NCBI GenBank assembly: GCA_009829735.1
Contig: CM020619.1
Location: 17,737,816 to 17,801,815, forward strand
Length of the DNA: 64,000 bases
Direction: 5' to 3'
Source of the DNA: Pyropia yezoensis
Lineage: Eukaryota > Rhodophyta > Bangiophyceae > Bangiales > Bangiaceae
Shown: in pieces, positions 38,744 to 50,699 of the stretch
How positions within the stretch are numbered: the stretch's first letter is position 1
Layout: each line of letters opens with the position of its first letter
Notes under the pieces: generated by a model
Database searches by the model: none
The model's input: only the letters and a program-made list of their open reading frames with translations
Told to the model about the DNA's origin: nothing
Translations under genes and position numbers: made by a program

Positions 38744-41700
38744 TCAAGCGTCTGGATCACCCTTGCTCACCCGTTCCCCCCGAGGCCTGTCCCGCCGGCT
38801 TGAATGGGACGGCCGATCCGATCCGCGATATCGAAAGCGGCCGTCTCGGTCGCCACGGTCCCGGTCCCGATCGCGACCACGGTCCGAGTCGCGGCGGCCG
38901 TCTCGACGTGGGGAGCGCGGGGAACTGCCACGAACGGCTGGAGAAGACGGCTTGTGAACGCCTGAGGGCGCGTCGCGCTGAGGTCCAGACAGCGGGGAAG
39001 AACGGCTGTCACTGACAGAAACAGCCGCTTCACTCGGCCGGTCTCTCGCCACTGTCTCGTCGCCCGGCGCAGATCCACCATCGCTGTGACCGCCAGCGCG
39101 CTTCTTGGCCACGGGTGCGTCGCGCCACTTGCCACTCGTCTCCCCGTCGCTGCTACGGAACCGCTTCTGGCCCCTCTCGTTGACACCATCCCCACCACCC
39201 GACGAGGGCAACGGGGCCTTGGGTGCAGGAGGAGCCATGGTTGCTCTAGAGCCCGAGCCAAGCCGGGGACGAGAGCTCCCGCCACTACTGCTGTCCTTTC
39301 CATCGTCGACCTTCGCGGGTGTTGCCAACTTGACCACATCTCCGTCAGCAGCGTCCTTGACCTCCCCAGACCGAGGAGGGATGCCCAGGCTCGCGCCCTT
39401 CCCACCTGCGCCCTTGCTTCGCCCAGATGAGGGCGTAGCGGTCGCCCACCATGGAGGAGGGGTTGCCCGCTTGATGGGCGTCGCCGGAGCAGCCGACGAC
39501 GCAATGAGACTCGAGCCCAGAAGCAGGGAAGGCGTCTTGATGGGCAGCGTGCTCTTCGAGCCAGTCGGGGACCTGCCAGGTCGGATAGTCGACGTGACGC
39601 TCTTGCGAGCAGGGGGGAGCGGCGGCAGCGGCGGGGCGGAAAGAACCTTCTCCGCAGACCGTGCAACGCCCGTTGCATTAGGGTCCTCAGGCAGCACTTC
39701 GGCAGCCGACCGCCCAGCCGGCCGAGAAGTGACAACAACGGCAGCCATTTCGACGCTGGTAGCCGGGCTCGCCGAGACGGCAGCTGGGTCGCTGGAACGT
39801 CGGCCGGCAGGCTTCGACACAGAGCCCTCCGTCTTAGACTGATCGACAGCAGCTACAGCCGCAGCCTTCGGACCCTCATGTTCGGGTGACTTGGCTTTCG
39901 GGACCTTACCAGAAGGTGGAGGACTTGCCGACGCCTCGACGGGAGAACCAGCTACACCAGAAGATGCGGGTGCTGCAGCTGAAGCCGCAACCTTCTCAAG
40001 CACCTTGGGTTCATCCGGCGCTGACTGTCCAACACCAAGCTCGTCGGGCTCGGCAGCCACTTCAGTACCGGGAACAGTTGGTTCAAGGGGGGACGCGCCG
40101 GCTGCGGACCCGTCTGCCGCATCGACACTGGCGGTCAACTTTGAGGACGCCGCGCCACCATGGGCACCCTCTGGCGACGTAGCAACCTTATCCAGCCGGC
40201 CGTTGACCTGGACAGGGACGCCCTCCGAATGGCCATCCCGAGGAGACGGCGTTCGAGCAGCACTACCTGATGGCGAAAGAGGCCGATTGCGTGACTTGGG
40301 AGCTAGCTTGTCTCCAGAAGACACGGCATCGGCCGAAGCGGGAAGCACCTCGGATGGCGTCGGCTTGGGCGGCGACTCAGAAGATGCCTGGCCGTCTGGT
40401 GCCGTAACCCCAAGTACCTCGTCATCCAACGCCACTTTCGGCGGAGACACAGGCGGACGGAGCGGCACCTTGGCCACCGGAGTCATCGGCACTGCCTTCT
40501 CGACTACTTCGTCAGGGGTCGTGTCCATCTTGTCCGTAGAAAAAGCCGCTTCGCCCGATTCACCAGGCGGAGAAACAGAAGAGCGGCTAACCTTATTCGG
40601 TTGTAGAGCGGCTGCAGCAGTGGCCTTGGGAGAACACGTTGACGGACGATCGGATGGCGAGGACAACGCTGATCGACGCTTGGAAGGCGAAGACGGCGCA
40701 GACGGACGCTTCGTTGGTGTCGACGTCGCTGACGGTCGCTTCGGTGGTGTCGACGACGCTGACGGACGCTTCGGTGGCGACAACGATGCCGACGGACGCT
40801 TGGGTGGCGATGAAGACGGTGACGAACGCACAGGTGTCGACGACGCCGCGTGAGTCAGAACCGCAGCAGGCAACGAAGACTTGGAAGCAGGTGGAGACGA
40901 TGACGAAGCCTTGGGTGCCGCTACAGGGTCCACATCCATGGGCCTTGGACCGCAAGATGACGACACAGCCGGCATCACCAGAGAGCCAGCCGCATCCACG
41001 CGAGGGACAGGGGGAGAAGAGGAGGCCCCCGCTGCGCGCAACGGTGGGCTATCCGAGCGTGCCGCCGAGGGGCCCATAGGTGACCGAGGCGCACGCACAG
41101 CTGCTGTGCCGTCCGTTCCTCCGGAGGCCACAACAGCACTCTCTTCCGGAGAAGCCAAGGTAGGCGCAACAGACGGCGCATTCTGCACAGGATACGAGGT
41201 AGCCTGATCATCCATGTCCTCCTCCGCTTCAGGCGACCTAGGAGGAGCTGGCGGGCTCGCAGCACGAGGGTCAACATTGGGGGAGTGGAAAGCAGACGGC
41301 GCTGCCTCCGCGTGCACAGGAGATTCGAAGGTATCCACGGCCGAGGCAGGGGCCACCGACGGAGCGGTAGCCAGCTCCGGCGCATCCTTCACCAGAGCGT
41401 CCGCGTCAGGAAGCTTCTTGTCAGCAGTCTTGTCCGGAACACTAACTGGTACCGTGACAACAGGCTTGGACCCAGCGTTGACAGCATTCTTGTCAGAGAC
41501 CTTGGTAGCACTCTTGCTAATGAACTTGCCTGCCGTCTTCTCACCCACCTGAAACGAGGTCTTGCCATAGGCCTCAACTGCCGGCTTCTCACCCGTCTTA
41601 ACAGCAGTTCGTTCCCCAGCCTTCAATGTCTGCTTGTCCGCGGACTTGACGGCAAGCTTGTCCGCCCCCTTCACTGGAGCATTGGCAGGTGACTGACTTT

Positions 41701-44700
41701 TCCTGCGTGGCGGCGCGAGCTTGCTCGCTAATGAGGACTTAGCACCAGGTCCGTCAACAACAGCCGCGCCGATCATCGACGATTTGCCCAGAGACCGGTC
41801 GGCCGCGACAGGCCCACTCTTGATCGGCTTAGCGGGTTTGCTGGGCAGTGCAGCCTTCTCCTTCACCAGCTCAGCAACCGATCCCTTGCCTCGAGGGACC
41901 GGCTTCACAGGTGCGAACGGGCCAGACGCAGCATAACCAGCAAGGGCACCCACAGCACGACGCGCCTCCCCGCCCAGTGGACCATCCGAGGAATCCTTTC
42001 GCGCGGGGGGGGACGCCGTCGCACGCCGCGGAGAGCCAGACCCGCTTCGCGTAGAAAGGTTGTCCCGAGCATGCACAGGGGACACGGGTTTCACGGACGC
42101 ACCCGACGGCAAGCGCCCAGTCGCAAGCGCTTTGGCCACGACAGACAGACCACGGTCAGGTGTCGACAAGTCCATTCCGCTCGAGGGTGGCTCAACCGGC
42201 GCATGCCGACGCTCCAGCGGCTGCTTGCCAAGCTCCTGCTGCTTACTGTGCCGTTGGCGCTGTCGTTCCATCAGGGGCGTGTCCTCTTCGTCCTCATCCT
42301 CAGAGGCAGGTGCGAGCACAGCGTCGGCCGCCGATTGCACGGGGGGTGACCGAGGCCCCCGGGGTGATGAGCGGCCAGCCCGACGACTGCCCGTCCCGAA
42401 GAGCAGCAGAGCGCTTAGGCCGCTTCGCTGAGAAGACGTCATTGAGTCGTCCGCGGCACCCGAAGTTACACGGCGGGCACGCTCGGGGCCTGCGGTGTCC
42501 ACACGCGGTGCGACATCGGTTGAAGCGTGCGGATCAACAGTCGGCCGTGACACACCACGTCCAAGTTTAGATCCCAGAGCCGAAGACACGCCTCCGACGC
42601 GAGAGCCCGGTCGGCCAGACCCACTGCCCGCCTCAGTCTGTTGCTTGAACGGCCGAGGTGCAGCCGGTGCAAATCCTGCACCTGCCGAGGGCGGAGCAAT
42701 AGCCTCCGACTCTACACCCAGTTGCACACGCCGGCCAGGTACTGAGTGGAGCGCTTGCAGGCGCGGAAGTGCTCGAGCTGCAGAGTCCGTCGGAATGACA
42801 TCTGCGTAGCGAGTGCGCTGGCTTGGGGGCGGAGCAGGCCGGCGACCGGGCGAAGACTTGGACGATGACGAGTGGGACTCGCCCACCTCGGCGTGACGAG
42901 AGGACTCGCGAGTGCGGCCGCCGTCAGACCGGCCACGCTTGAGAGAAGCTCCATCACGGCCGCCGTCCCGGCGACACTGCTCCCGTAAGTTGTCCTTCTC
43001 GTCCATGCTCCGCTCACGAGCCACAGCCGACGCACGATCTGGAACGTCGCGCGCCTCCGCAGAAAGACGAGGCCGACGCACAGAACGGATGCGGTCATCG
43101 GGCTTCTGCTTACCGTCAGGCCGGGCGGGTGGGGAGGACCGGTCATCCGCAGCGGGTGCATCAGCCTCGCTACGACTTGGCTTCCGCGCCCCCGCCAATG
43201 GCAGCGGCCGGTCCACGAGATCAGACCGGGAGCCTCGCCTTGTGCCGGCCGGGATCGGCTGCCATTGCTGCTTGTCCGCCTCGGTGTCGACCATAGACTC
43301 AGGGAGCCGTTGGGCGTCCGGTCCAGGCGGGTTCCGGCCGTCTGTCGGTTGACTACGGGAAAGCCGCTCTGAGGGTCGCTCAGCGGGTGTGTCATCTGGG
43401 CGAGGTAGCCCCTGCCGCTCTGGACGACCGACCTCGCGCGCTGTAGGACCCAGCAGCGCCTGCATTCCGTGAGGCAGTTGCGGCGAGTGCCGTGCCTGCG
43501 GGCGGGCAGGAGATGGTACCCCCGCTTCCCTCCGCGGCCCGATGGGCCCAAGTGCAAACGGTAGATGACGCCCTCCCGCCGACGGCACCGTGTCCGAGTC
43601 GTCTCCCATAGGTGATCCAGGCCCCCTTTGGACGTTCGCGGAGGCCGACCCACGGTCCCCACCGGCGTGAAGAGAGTTGCTGCGAGACAGGTCTTGCCGA
43701 GGCATGGATTGCATAGCAGCGTCCGGCTGCTCGGTCGCCCGGTCGCTGTCATCACCCCGGTTGACCACACTCGCCGGCGCTGGTCCCTCCGAGCGGGCCA
43801 CACGCGATTGAACGGGCGCCAGATCCGCCTGGGCTGACGACGGCTGCGACTGCATAAGAGCACTAAACCCAGTGGCTGGCACGGGCACACCACCAGACAG
43901 AGTCCCAGGCATGGGGCCACCGCCTGGCCCAAACGCTACCGCGGTGCGTGCAGGCGTCATGGCGGAAAGCGCAAGGGGCCCGTCCGCGGGGGGCTCCGGA
44001 AGCGCTGGCGGCGGGCCACCGGTCTCCATGTAGTTCTGGATGAGCTCCAGTCGCGAGCTGATTGACGTGTCTCCAGGGGACAGGTCCAAAGCCCGACGGT
44101 AGGCGTCGAGAGCATCACTGGGCTGGCTGCACGTCTCGTACAGACGACCCAAAGCTAGCCACACATCGCCAACGTTGGGTGTCACACGGATGGCACGCGT
44201 GTACGCGTCCAGCGCGTCCTTGTGTTGCCCCATTTGGAAGTAGAGGACCCCAATGGAACACCAGTACACGTGGTTGCGGCTGTCACTGTACACCGCCTTC
44301 TGGTAGGCCTCGTGCGCCTCGCGGTACTCGCGACGTACCATGTGAACGCGGCCTAGCAGGTACCACGCCTGACCGTCGTTGCCGTCCACCTCCACCGACT
44401 GATGTAGCAGGCCCAACGCCTCCGGCACATCTCCAGCCAGGTGCCTCAGCCACCCAAGCTGGTTCAGAGACTTTGCATGGGAGGGGTTCGCCTCAAGGGC
44501 GCGACGAAAGGTGGCCTCTGCCGTCGGTGTGTCGCCCATCTGGATGTGCACCAGCCCAATCTGATACAGCGCGTCAGCGCTGCTCAGAGGCGGGGGAGGC
44601 GCGGCGGCCGCGACAACCCGCTCAAAGAATTGAAGCGCGCTCTGGTATTCACCTTGCTCCTTGTAGATTATGCCCATGCAGAAGCACACCTCATCGGCGC

Positions 44701-46226
44701 GCTCAAAATCGGGGGCAATGTCCAGCACCGACTTGAACGCCTCAAGCGCGTGATTCAGCCACCCGTAACGGTCATAGAGCAACCCTACAATCACACAACA
44801 GGGGACCAAGTTCAAGGAAGCAACCACGACATGAAGAAAATAGGTCAGAACACGCTCCACCGGGTCCCAACAACGACTAATAGCGTACAAGAACGTCACG
44901 ATGCGCACATCTCCACACGTCCCAAGAGGGACATCCAAGAAAAAAACGATACAGCACAATCGAAAGAGCCGCTCTGCATAACGTACCAATGCCGTACCAC
45001 AGCGTGGGGTCCTTCGGATTGGGCAGGTAGGAGAGCGCATTCTGGTAAGCCAGGTAAGCAGGCTGCAGCTGGTCTGTCATCACGTAGCAGTGAGCCAACA
45101 CCGCCCACGCTTCCCCGCACGCTGGCTGCACCGCAAGAGAACGCTGCAGCAAATTCTCCGCCAAGTTGTACTGCTCCTGCTTCGCCAATACTGTCGCCGC
45201 CTGCGTCAGAGCAGTCGCATTGACTGGGTTGTGGTGCAACACCGCCTGGAAGGCCTCGAGGGCGCCATCGGCGTCGCCAAAGCCAGAACGCATGCCGCCA
45301 ATTCGGAGCCACAGGCGCTCCTTGGCAGCCGCCAGCCGCGTCTCTGCCGCTGCAACCTCAGGGGACAGCTTGGCCGTGGCAACCGCTGTCTGTGCATGCA
45401 AATTGGCCTCCCGCACGGCTGCAGCATGCTGCGCCTGTTGAGCTTGCTGTGCCTGCTGCACCTGCTGTTGTCGTTGCACTTGCGCCGCATGCGCGTGCAT
45501 AAGCTGCTGCTGTTGCTCAGCATAGGCCGCCTCTTGTAGCGCGGCATGCTGCTGCTGCGCCGCTGCGTGTGCGGCGGCCTGCTGCGCCTGCGCCGACTGA
45601 GCCGCCGCCTGCTGCACCGCTTGCGCGTGCGCGAGCTGCTGGGAGTGTGCCGCCGCCGCTGCCGCTTGCGCGTGTTGCACCGGTTGCACAGAAGCCTGTA
45701 GTTGCGCCACCTGTTGCGCTGCCGCCTGTGACGGGTGGGCCGAGTGGCCATGGCCAACCCTGACGGGTGCAGCCGCCTGCTGGGATGCCGCCTGCGCCTG
45801 TGCCGAATGCTGCTGCTGCATCTGCTGCTGGTGTATCAGCTGCATGCGATGCGCCTGCGCCTGCGCCTGCGCCTGCTGCAATTGTTGTTGTTGCTGTTGC
45901 TGCGCCTGGGCTTGAGCCTGAGCTTGCGCCTGCGCCTGGGCTTGAGCCTGAGCTTGCGCCTGCGCCTGCGCTTGCGCCTGTGCCGCCTGCTGCTGCTGCT
46001 GCTGCGCAAGAAGGTGTTGTTGTTGCTGCTGCTGCTGCTGTACGTGGCCATGTTGCTGCAACTGCCGTTGCTGCAACGACGCGTACTGCAAGCTTGGCAT
46101 GTCAGCCATGCCGTGGTGCAGCGCCGCGGGTCGCTCCCCCGCCGATCCGCTGCCCTGACCAAGCGGCCGCAGCGGCGGTCGCACGCCTCCTGGGGGCATA
46201 CCAAAGTGAGTCGGCGCCTGCGCCAT
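38744..46226 (-). CDS. Cyc8/Ssn6-like TPR transcriptional co-repressor (two exons)
   Basis: Exon 1 is 46226-44987, exon 2 is 44784-38744; joined they give 2,426 residues. Starts MAQAPTHFGMPPGG, then a poly-Gln and Gln-Ala repeat region (about 60-290). TPR repeats run from about 303 to 665 without a break across the splice. The last ones (YWCSIGVLYFQMGQHKDALD, VWLALGRLYETCSQPSDALD) are strikingly close to yeast Ssn6. After them comes a very long, mostly disordered tail with Ser/Pro/Lys repeats (KRPSASLSPP type), Lys/Thr-rich repeats (GEKTAGKF, SDKNAV) and a C-terminal Arg/Asp/Ser-rich end (DRGRDRDRDRGDRDGRF). Ssn6/Cyc8 works in the nucleus with Tup1, bridging DNA-bound repressors to chromatin enzymes; the TPRs bind Tup1 and repressors. 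Yeast Cyc8 has 966 residues, so the tail here is exceptional. Could also be compared with the related UTX TPR block, but no JmjC domain is present. Confidence 0.93.
40632..40832 (-). repeat. 30-bp coding tandem repeat in the Ssn6-like tail
   Basis: Six to seven copies of a ten-residue unit of the form SxSPPKRPSA (for example SPPKRPSASS, TPTKRPSAPS, SPSKRRSALS). On the plus strand the unit reads gacggacgcttcggtggtgt plus ten bases. SP/TP steps suggest a multiply phosphorylated basic segment, by inference. Confidence 0.85.
44785..44986 (-). other. intron of the Ssn6-like gene (202 bp)
   Basis: Donor GTACGT after exon 1 ...TGGTACGGCATTG, acceptor TTGTAG before GGTTGCTCTATGAC. Removing it gives WYGIG-LLYDRYGWLNHALEAF, the expected continuous TPR, while read-through hits a stop. 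Phase 1 intron. Confidence 0.92.
45840..46065 (-). repeat. poly-Gln and Gln-Ala repeat in the Ssn6-like N-terminus
   Basis: Alternating CAG/GCN-type codons encode long (AQ)n and Qn stretches. Poly-Gln and Gln-Ala tracts are also a hallmark of yeast Ssn6, which supports the assignment. Confidence 0.9.
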
Positions 46227-48500
46227 GACCGATACGGGTCAAAAGCCGGGGCGGTGCTTCCCCTCGAGTGCAGCCCTCCCCCAGCAGACGCTGCCGCAAC
46301 GGCAGGGAAGAGCAACGAGTGGAGGGCGCGAGGAAGAAACAGCCAGCCACGAAGCACAACAACGACCGTCACCGACAACCGGAAGACGAGCGCGACCACA
46401 GCGGCCGCTGCACCTGGCCGAAGCGCACGCGCCGACTCCCACGACGCACGTACGCCAAGAAGGGCGGACGGTGACGGCGCGAGGCAGAGGGGGCTTGTCG
46501 GCAAGGAGGACGACGCGATGGGGACGGCGATCGGAAGGCGCTTCCGCAAAACGCGTCCGCTCCCCGCCCCCCCCTCGCCCCCACAACCAAGCGTACAACC
46601 AAAGAGCAAACCACAAAGCGCGACGCACGCGGGCGGGCCACGACACGGCAGCGCGACGCGCGGGGATGCCCCGCCTCCGAGGTGGTGGGTCAGAGAGAAG
46701 AGGCGGCGGGCTGACGCCGCCGGCACAGTCCCACACCAACCACTCCCACTCACCCACTCACCCGCTCCCCCCCCACCGACAGCCCCTGTAACACGCCCCC
46801 TCCCTCACGCCCCCTCAAGCCGCGTCCGATGGAACGCCGGCGCGCGCGGGCGGGACGGCGGGCGACGACACGGCCAGACGCGGGGTGCCGGGCACAGCGC
46901 GGGGCGGCCACGCGGGCACGCGGGCGGCGGCGGCACACAGCCGCGCGGCCACGGCTGGCCGCCTCCTCAACGCGCCCGCGCACGAGGCGCGCGCACCCCC
47001 CCCCCCCCCCCCCCCCCCCCACTTCCTCCTTCTCACCGCCGCCACTACCCCGCCACAAACGCGCACCACGCAGACGCGCGCCACGCAGACGCGCCACGCA
47101 GCGCGCCAAATCCACGCCGCCGGCCCCAGAGGGACGGCAAGCCGATGCCGGCGGGCGCGCGCGCGGGGGGCGCCCCGCGGCCGCCGGCCGGCCCGACGGG
47201 ACAGCCGGCGGGCCGGGTGGGTACTGGTGTGGTGGTGGAGGTGGTGGCGGTGGTGGGGGTGGTGGGGGCGGTCGTTGGCGGTGGCGGGGGCGTCGGCAGC
47301 GTCGGCGGGGGGGTCGCGCAGCGGCGGCGGGCGGGGCGGGCGCGGCGGCGGGCGGCTGGTGCCTGGCGTCGCGCGCACGCGCTCTGCAAGCGGCTGCTGC
47401 TGTGGCATACAGACCAGCCGGCCACAAACGTTGCAAGGCCGGGAGGGGCGCCAGGCGTCTCCCCCCTACGCGCCCGCGTCGGGCGCAGTGTGAGGGGGGA
47501 GCGGCTGGCGGCTGGCGGCACCGCACGGGACCCCGCGAGCGGGCGGGGCCCCCACCGCCGCGAAAGGGGGGGGGGGGGGGGGGGTGTGGTGGGTGGCTGG
47601 TTGGTGGGCGGGGCGTCGAGAGTGTGCTGGCACGAGCCCGCTCGCCAAACGCGGATGGCCCGCGGGCGGCGGGAGGGTGGCGGGTGCTTGGCCGCCCACG
47701 CGACGGTGGGCCGGGGGGCAGGGGTGGGCGCGGCGGGTGGACGAGCGTGGAGAGCGCCCCCCCCGCGTCAGGGGACGCGCGGTCACAGCTCGTCTGGGGG
47801 CGTGACAGCCACCCCACCCCTCCCCCCCCCCCTCTGTAGCCGCTCCACACGCGCCCGCCCTGCGGGCCGCTGCACCAGCCGCTGACGGCGTGCGTGCGGC
47901 GCGGGGCGCCCCGCCCCGCTGGGGCGGGGCCCGCGGCAGCCTCCACACAGCGCCGAGGCGGGCCGCCGGCACGCGCGTGTCCCCGCACCTCCCGCGTCAG
48001 GGTGCAAGGGGGGGGGGGGGGGGGGGGGCAGCGGCGAGCGGGAGGGGAGCGTGGGTGGGGTGGGGTGGTGGCGGCGGGGGAGTGTGGTGCAGACGAGCCG
48101 TGGAATGGGCTGGGGCCGCCCGTCAAAAGGGGTACTGGTTGGGGGGGGGGATGGGCAAGCCCGCGGGCCGAGGTGGGCAGCGCGGAGGCTCGGTCAGACC
48201 CGCCACGCCTCTTGCAGCCCGATGACCGATGCTCGGCAGGTCCGGAGGCGGTTGCTGGGCCACGTGGGAGAGCTGGCCGCCGCCGAGATGGGATTCGGGT
48301 TTGGCGCCCCGCTGTCGCCCTGCGCGGGAGGAGTTGCCCCGATTTGTAGCCCCCACCGTGCAAGAATGGCGTCCGCGTCGGTCGCTCCTTTTGGTTTTTG
48401 TCGCTGTGAGCGGACTGCAATCGCTGGCGGTAAGACCCGGGGCTCTCGAGTCTGTTCACATGCAAGGCCTGAACCCACCGAATTTGCTATCAAATAATTG
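46227..48500. other. GC-rich upstream region of the Ssn6-like gene
   Basis: About 2.3 kb of extremely GC-rich DNA with long overlapping open frames on both strands and no recognisable domain. It should contain the Ssn6-like promoter. Homopolymers: 25 C (46996-47020), 19 G (47566-47584) and 21 G (48008-48028), plus many shorter G runs around 47220-47330. Confidence 0.55.
46996..47020. repeat. run of 25 C
   Basis: Longest homopolymer in the window. Together with the G runs at 47566-47584 and 48008-48028 it could form G-quadruplex or triplex-like structures. Confidence 0.95.
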
Positions 48501-49625
48501 AAGGTGGCCTCCCCGATCCTCAGACGGACTAATTCATACTATTCTAGGAGATAAGTTATTGTCAACTATCACTACTGAAGCGTCGTAATTATGTATTAAA
48601 TGTAGTTGCTCGACACACTTATCAATGGCAGCACGGACACTTTGTCGTGCTTCCCGTGTTCCCGAGCAAGCGGCAGCTACCTTTTATTTATTGCAGTGCT
48701 TCCCGAGCAGTCGGCAGCCGGGGATCCTGGTGGGCGCTATCACTTTTCTCTTGAGGGTACATAGGTGGTGGCAAGGTTCGGCCCCCCTCTCCCCTCCCCC
48801 ATCCCCCCTCCACGGCCAGTTAAGGCCAGTCGCCTTTGTCTGTGCATTACACACTTTTCAAGCTTACGTGGTGCACACACAGTGGCTGATACGACCTTTG
48901 GGAATGTCGCCATGTCGCCAAATGTCGCTACGGCCTGGGTGCGCGCTGCGGGGCGATTGCCGACAGAGGTCACGAAGGCATTTTCATTTCAAAGAATTGA
49001 TCTATGGTTGACACTGCGAGTGTGCCTTCGCTGCGAACTGCAACCTGTGTTGCAACACCCGCCACCCTCCTTGCGCAGATGAATGCTGAGCTTGCCCGCC
49101 CTGCAGGCGAATCCCACCGCTTGCCGCACACGCGGCGGTCGTCGGCTGCAGCTGGCGCGAGAAGAGCAACGAAGCCGGGGGACGGTCGCCTACGGGAGAA
49201 CAAGGCGGATATTCCAGTGCGCACACCTTCCGCGTAGAAGTCTGAGCACGAGGGCCTGATATGGGCAGCGTCCGTCTTTGTCGAGGGCGACAAGACTGTG
49301 TCCACCCTTGGTCGCATTGCTGTTTCGTAAATAGTAGGAAACAATCAAATGACTTTCCTTTTGTTCTCGGACCGATGTCTCCAAAGTGTCCACCGCAGCC
49401 CAGCCCCAGAGCGACGCTGACGTCCAATAGAGCCCTCCACGTGGAACATATGACTTTATAATCGAGTTTTCTGGATCTGGATCGAAAGATTGCCGACAGT
49501 GGTCTGTGCTTCCACTCATACGTCAGAATTGCAGCGCCCGGTCCAACCAGAGAGGACGAACGGCTTTGAAACCCAGAAGACCGGAGACGGCCCCGCTTAA
49601 CTGGCCGTTAGGGTTGCGCAACACG

Positions 49626-49655
49626 CCTGGGGCGTGTACACGGACACGCCCCAGG
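49626..49655. repeat. perfect 12-bp hairpin
   Basis: CCTGGGGCGTGT, six-base loop ACACGG, ACACGCCCCAGG. Perfectly complementary arms; function unknown. Confidence 0.85.
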
Positions 49656-49994
49656 AGTCAGCGTCGGAAAGCAAATCTCGTCGGAAAGTCACATCTCACA
49701 ATAAGCAGATCAGTGTGGTATAAAACTCGATCCTCTCAGACACGTGTCAGTATCCCTCGGGGGAAAGGGACAGGTAACACAGAAAGGGGAACTACGAGAG
49801 TGGTATGCCTGTTGCCTCACGTGCCTGCTCGCGGAGCAAACAGATACGCACGGCAGTGTACACGGGGAAGAGGAAAGCAAACGCGCAGTTGTCTGTTTCC
49901 TGAGGGCGCGGGCCAAGGGCGCCTCGCTGTCCCTCTTAACGTGTATCTGGGGGAGCCTCGGCACGTTGGGCAGGTAGCCCCCCCCATACCCCCG

Positions 49995-50038
49995 AGTGGC
50001 CCCGACCCGAGTCTAACCTCGTCAGGTCGGGGGCCACT
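49995..50038. repeat. 13-bp hairpin with one bulged G
   Basis: AGTGGCCCCGACC and GGTCGGGGGCCACT separated by 17 bases. Complementary apart from one extra G in the right arm. Confidence 0.8.
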
Positions 50039-50337
50039 ATCACTACTAATTCTATTCCCTCTCACTAATCTCACACTCAAATTCTCTCAAATCAAGTCCC
50101 TCACAAATGTGCAAATCCCATCAGAAATCCCTCTCTCACGTGTGGGTAGCGTAGTCCACCGCATCCCAGTGCCGGGCACGGGCCACGGCCGCCAACCATC
50201 CCCACACGGCGGGCATGTTCTGGCACCTGGTGCCCTCTGGTCGCCATCCCGGGTCGACGCCAAGTCGGGGCGAGGGATGCGACAATCGGCACTCCGATTC
50301 ATCCGTGTGCCTTCCTTCTTGCTCACTGCTGGCAACC

Positions 50338-50699
50338 ATGAAGGCGGCCGACGTGCTTGACCGGGTGGAGAAGCTGCGGAAGGATGGCGGGACCCTCAAG
50401 AGCGCCTTTGATGCTGTGTCGCGCGACACAGGGGTCTCTGTGCCTGCGCTCCGGGTGGCCTACCACCGGGCCTACCCGCGCAACCCCGGCGCCCACGGCA
50501 ACGCCACCCTCTCGGCGGAGGAGGACGCTACGCTGGTGGCGCTTGCGCAAGCGTTTAGCATGAGCAACATGCCGCTCTACAACAACAGCAGCTCCCAGAG
50601 AGAGATTTGTCCGCACGCGCCAACGTGCGCGACCAGTGGGGGCGATGGGGACCGCGCCCCGCGCATCTGTGGCATGGGGGTGGTGATGTCTCGTCTTAG
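50338..50699 (+). pseudogene. DNA-transposase-like N-terminal fragment
   Basis: From ATG at 50338: MKAADVLDRVEKLRKDGGTL, a helix-turn-helix-like stretch (AFDAVSRDTGVSVPALRVAY), then LSAEEDATLVALAQAFSMSN. This helix-turn-helix plus helical second domain resembles the N-terminal DNA-binding part of pogo-like and related DNA transposases. Near 50590 the sense appears to move to another frame (RDLSARANVRDQWGRWGPRP) which ends at 50697-50699. No catalytic domain follows; the retroelement LTR begins at 51154. Probably a decayed DNA-transposon fragment; family assignment is tentative. Confidence 0.4.

Larger units (their letters stand above)
48501..50337. other. lower-GC intergenic stretch with two hairpins
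   Basis: 48490-48620 is A/T-rich. A phrase gtgcttcccg..cgagcarscggcagc appears twice (about 48646 and 48695). A TATA-like gtataaaac lies at about 49715. Two GC-rich inverted repeats are at 49626-49655 and 49995-50038, and a C/T/A-rich strip without G runs from about 50037 to 50100. No gene recognised; remains of a repeat element are possible. Confidence 0.45.

Noticed and set aside
45735-47885. 716-codon plus-strand open frame
   Set aside because: It is the reverse complement of the Ssn6-like exon 1 (poly-Leu mirrors poly-Gln) plus GC-rich upstream DNA.
46750-48465. 571-codon minus-strand open frame upstream of the Ssn6-like gene
   Set aside because: Runs through long homopolymers, Pro/Arg-rich without domains, frame depends on exact run lengths.
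49506-50337. Open frame leading into the transposase fragment
   Set aside because: Coding-like signal begins only at the ATG at 50338; upstream part contains hairpin DNA and no domain.
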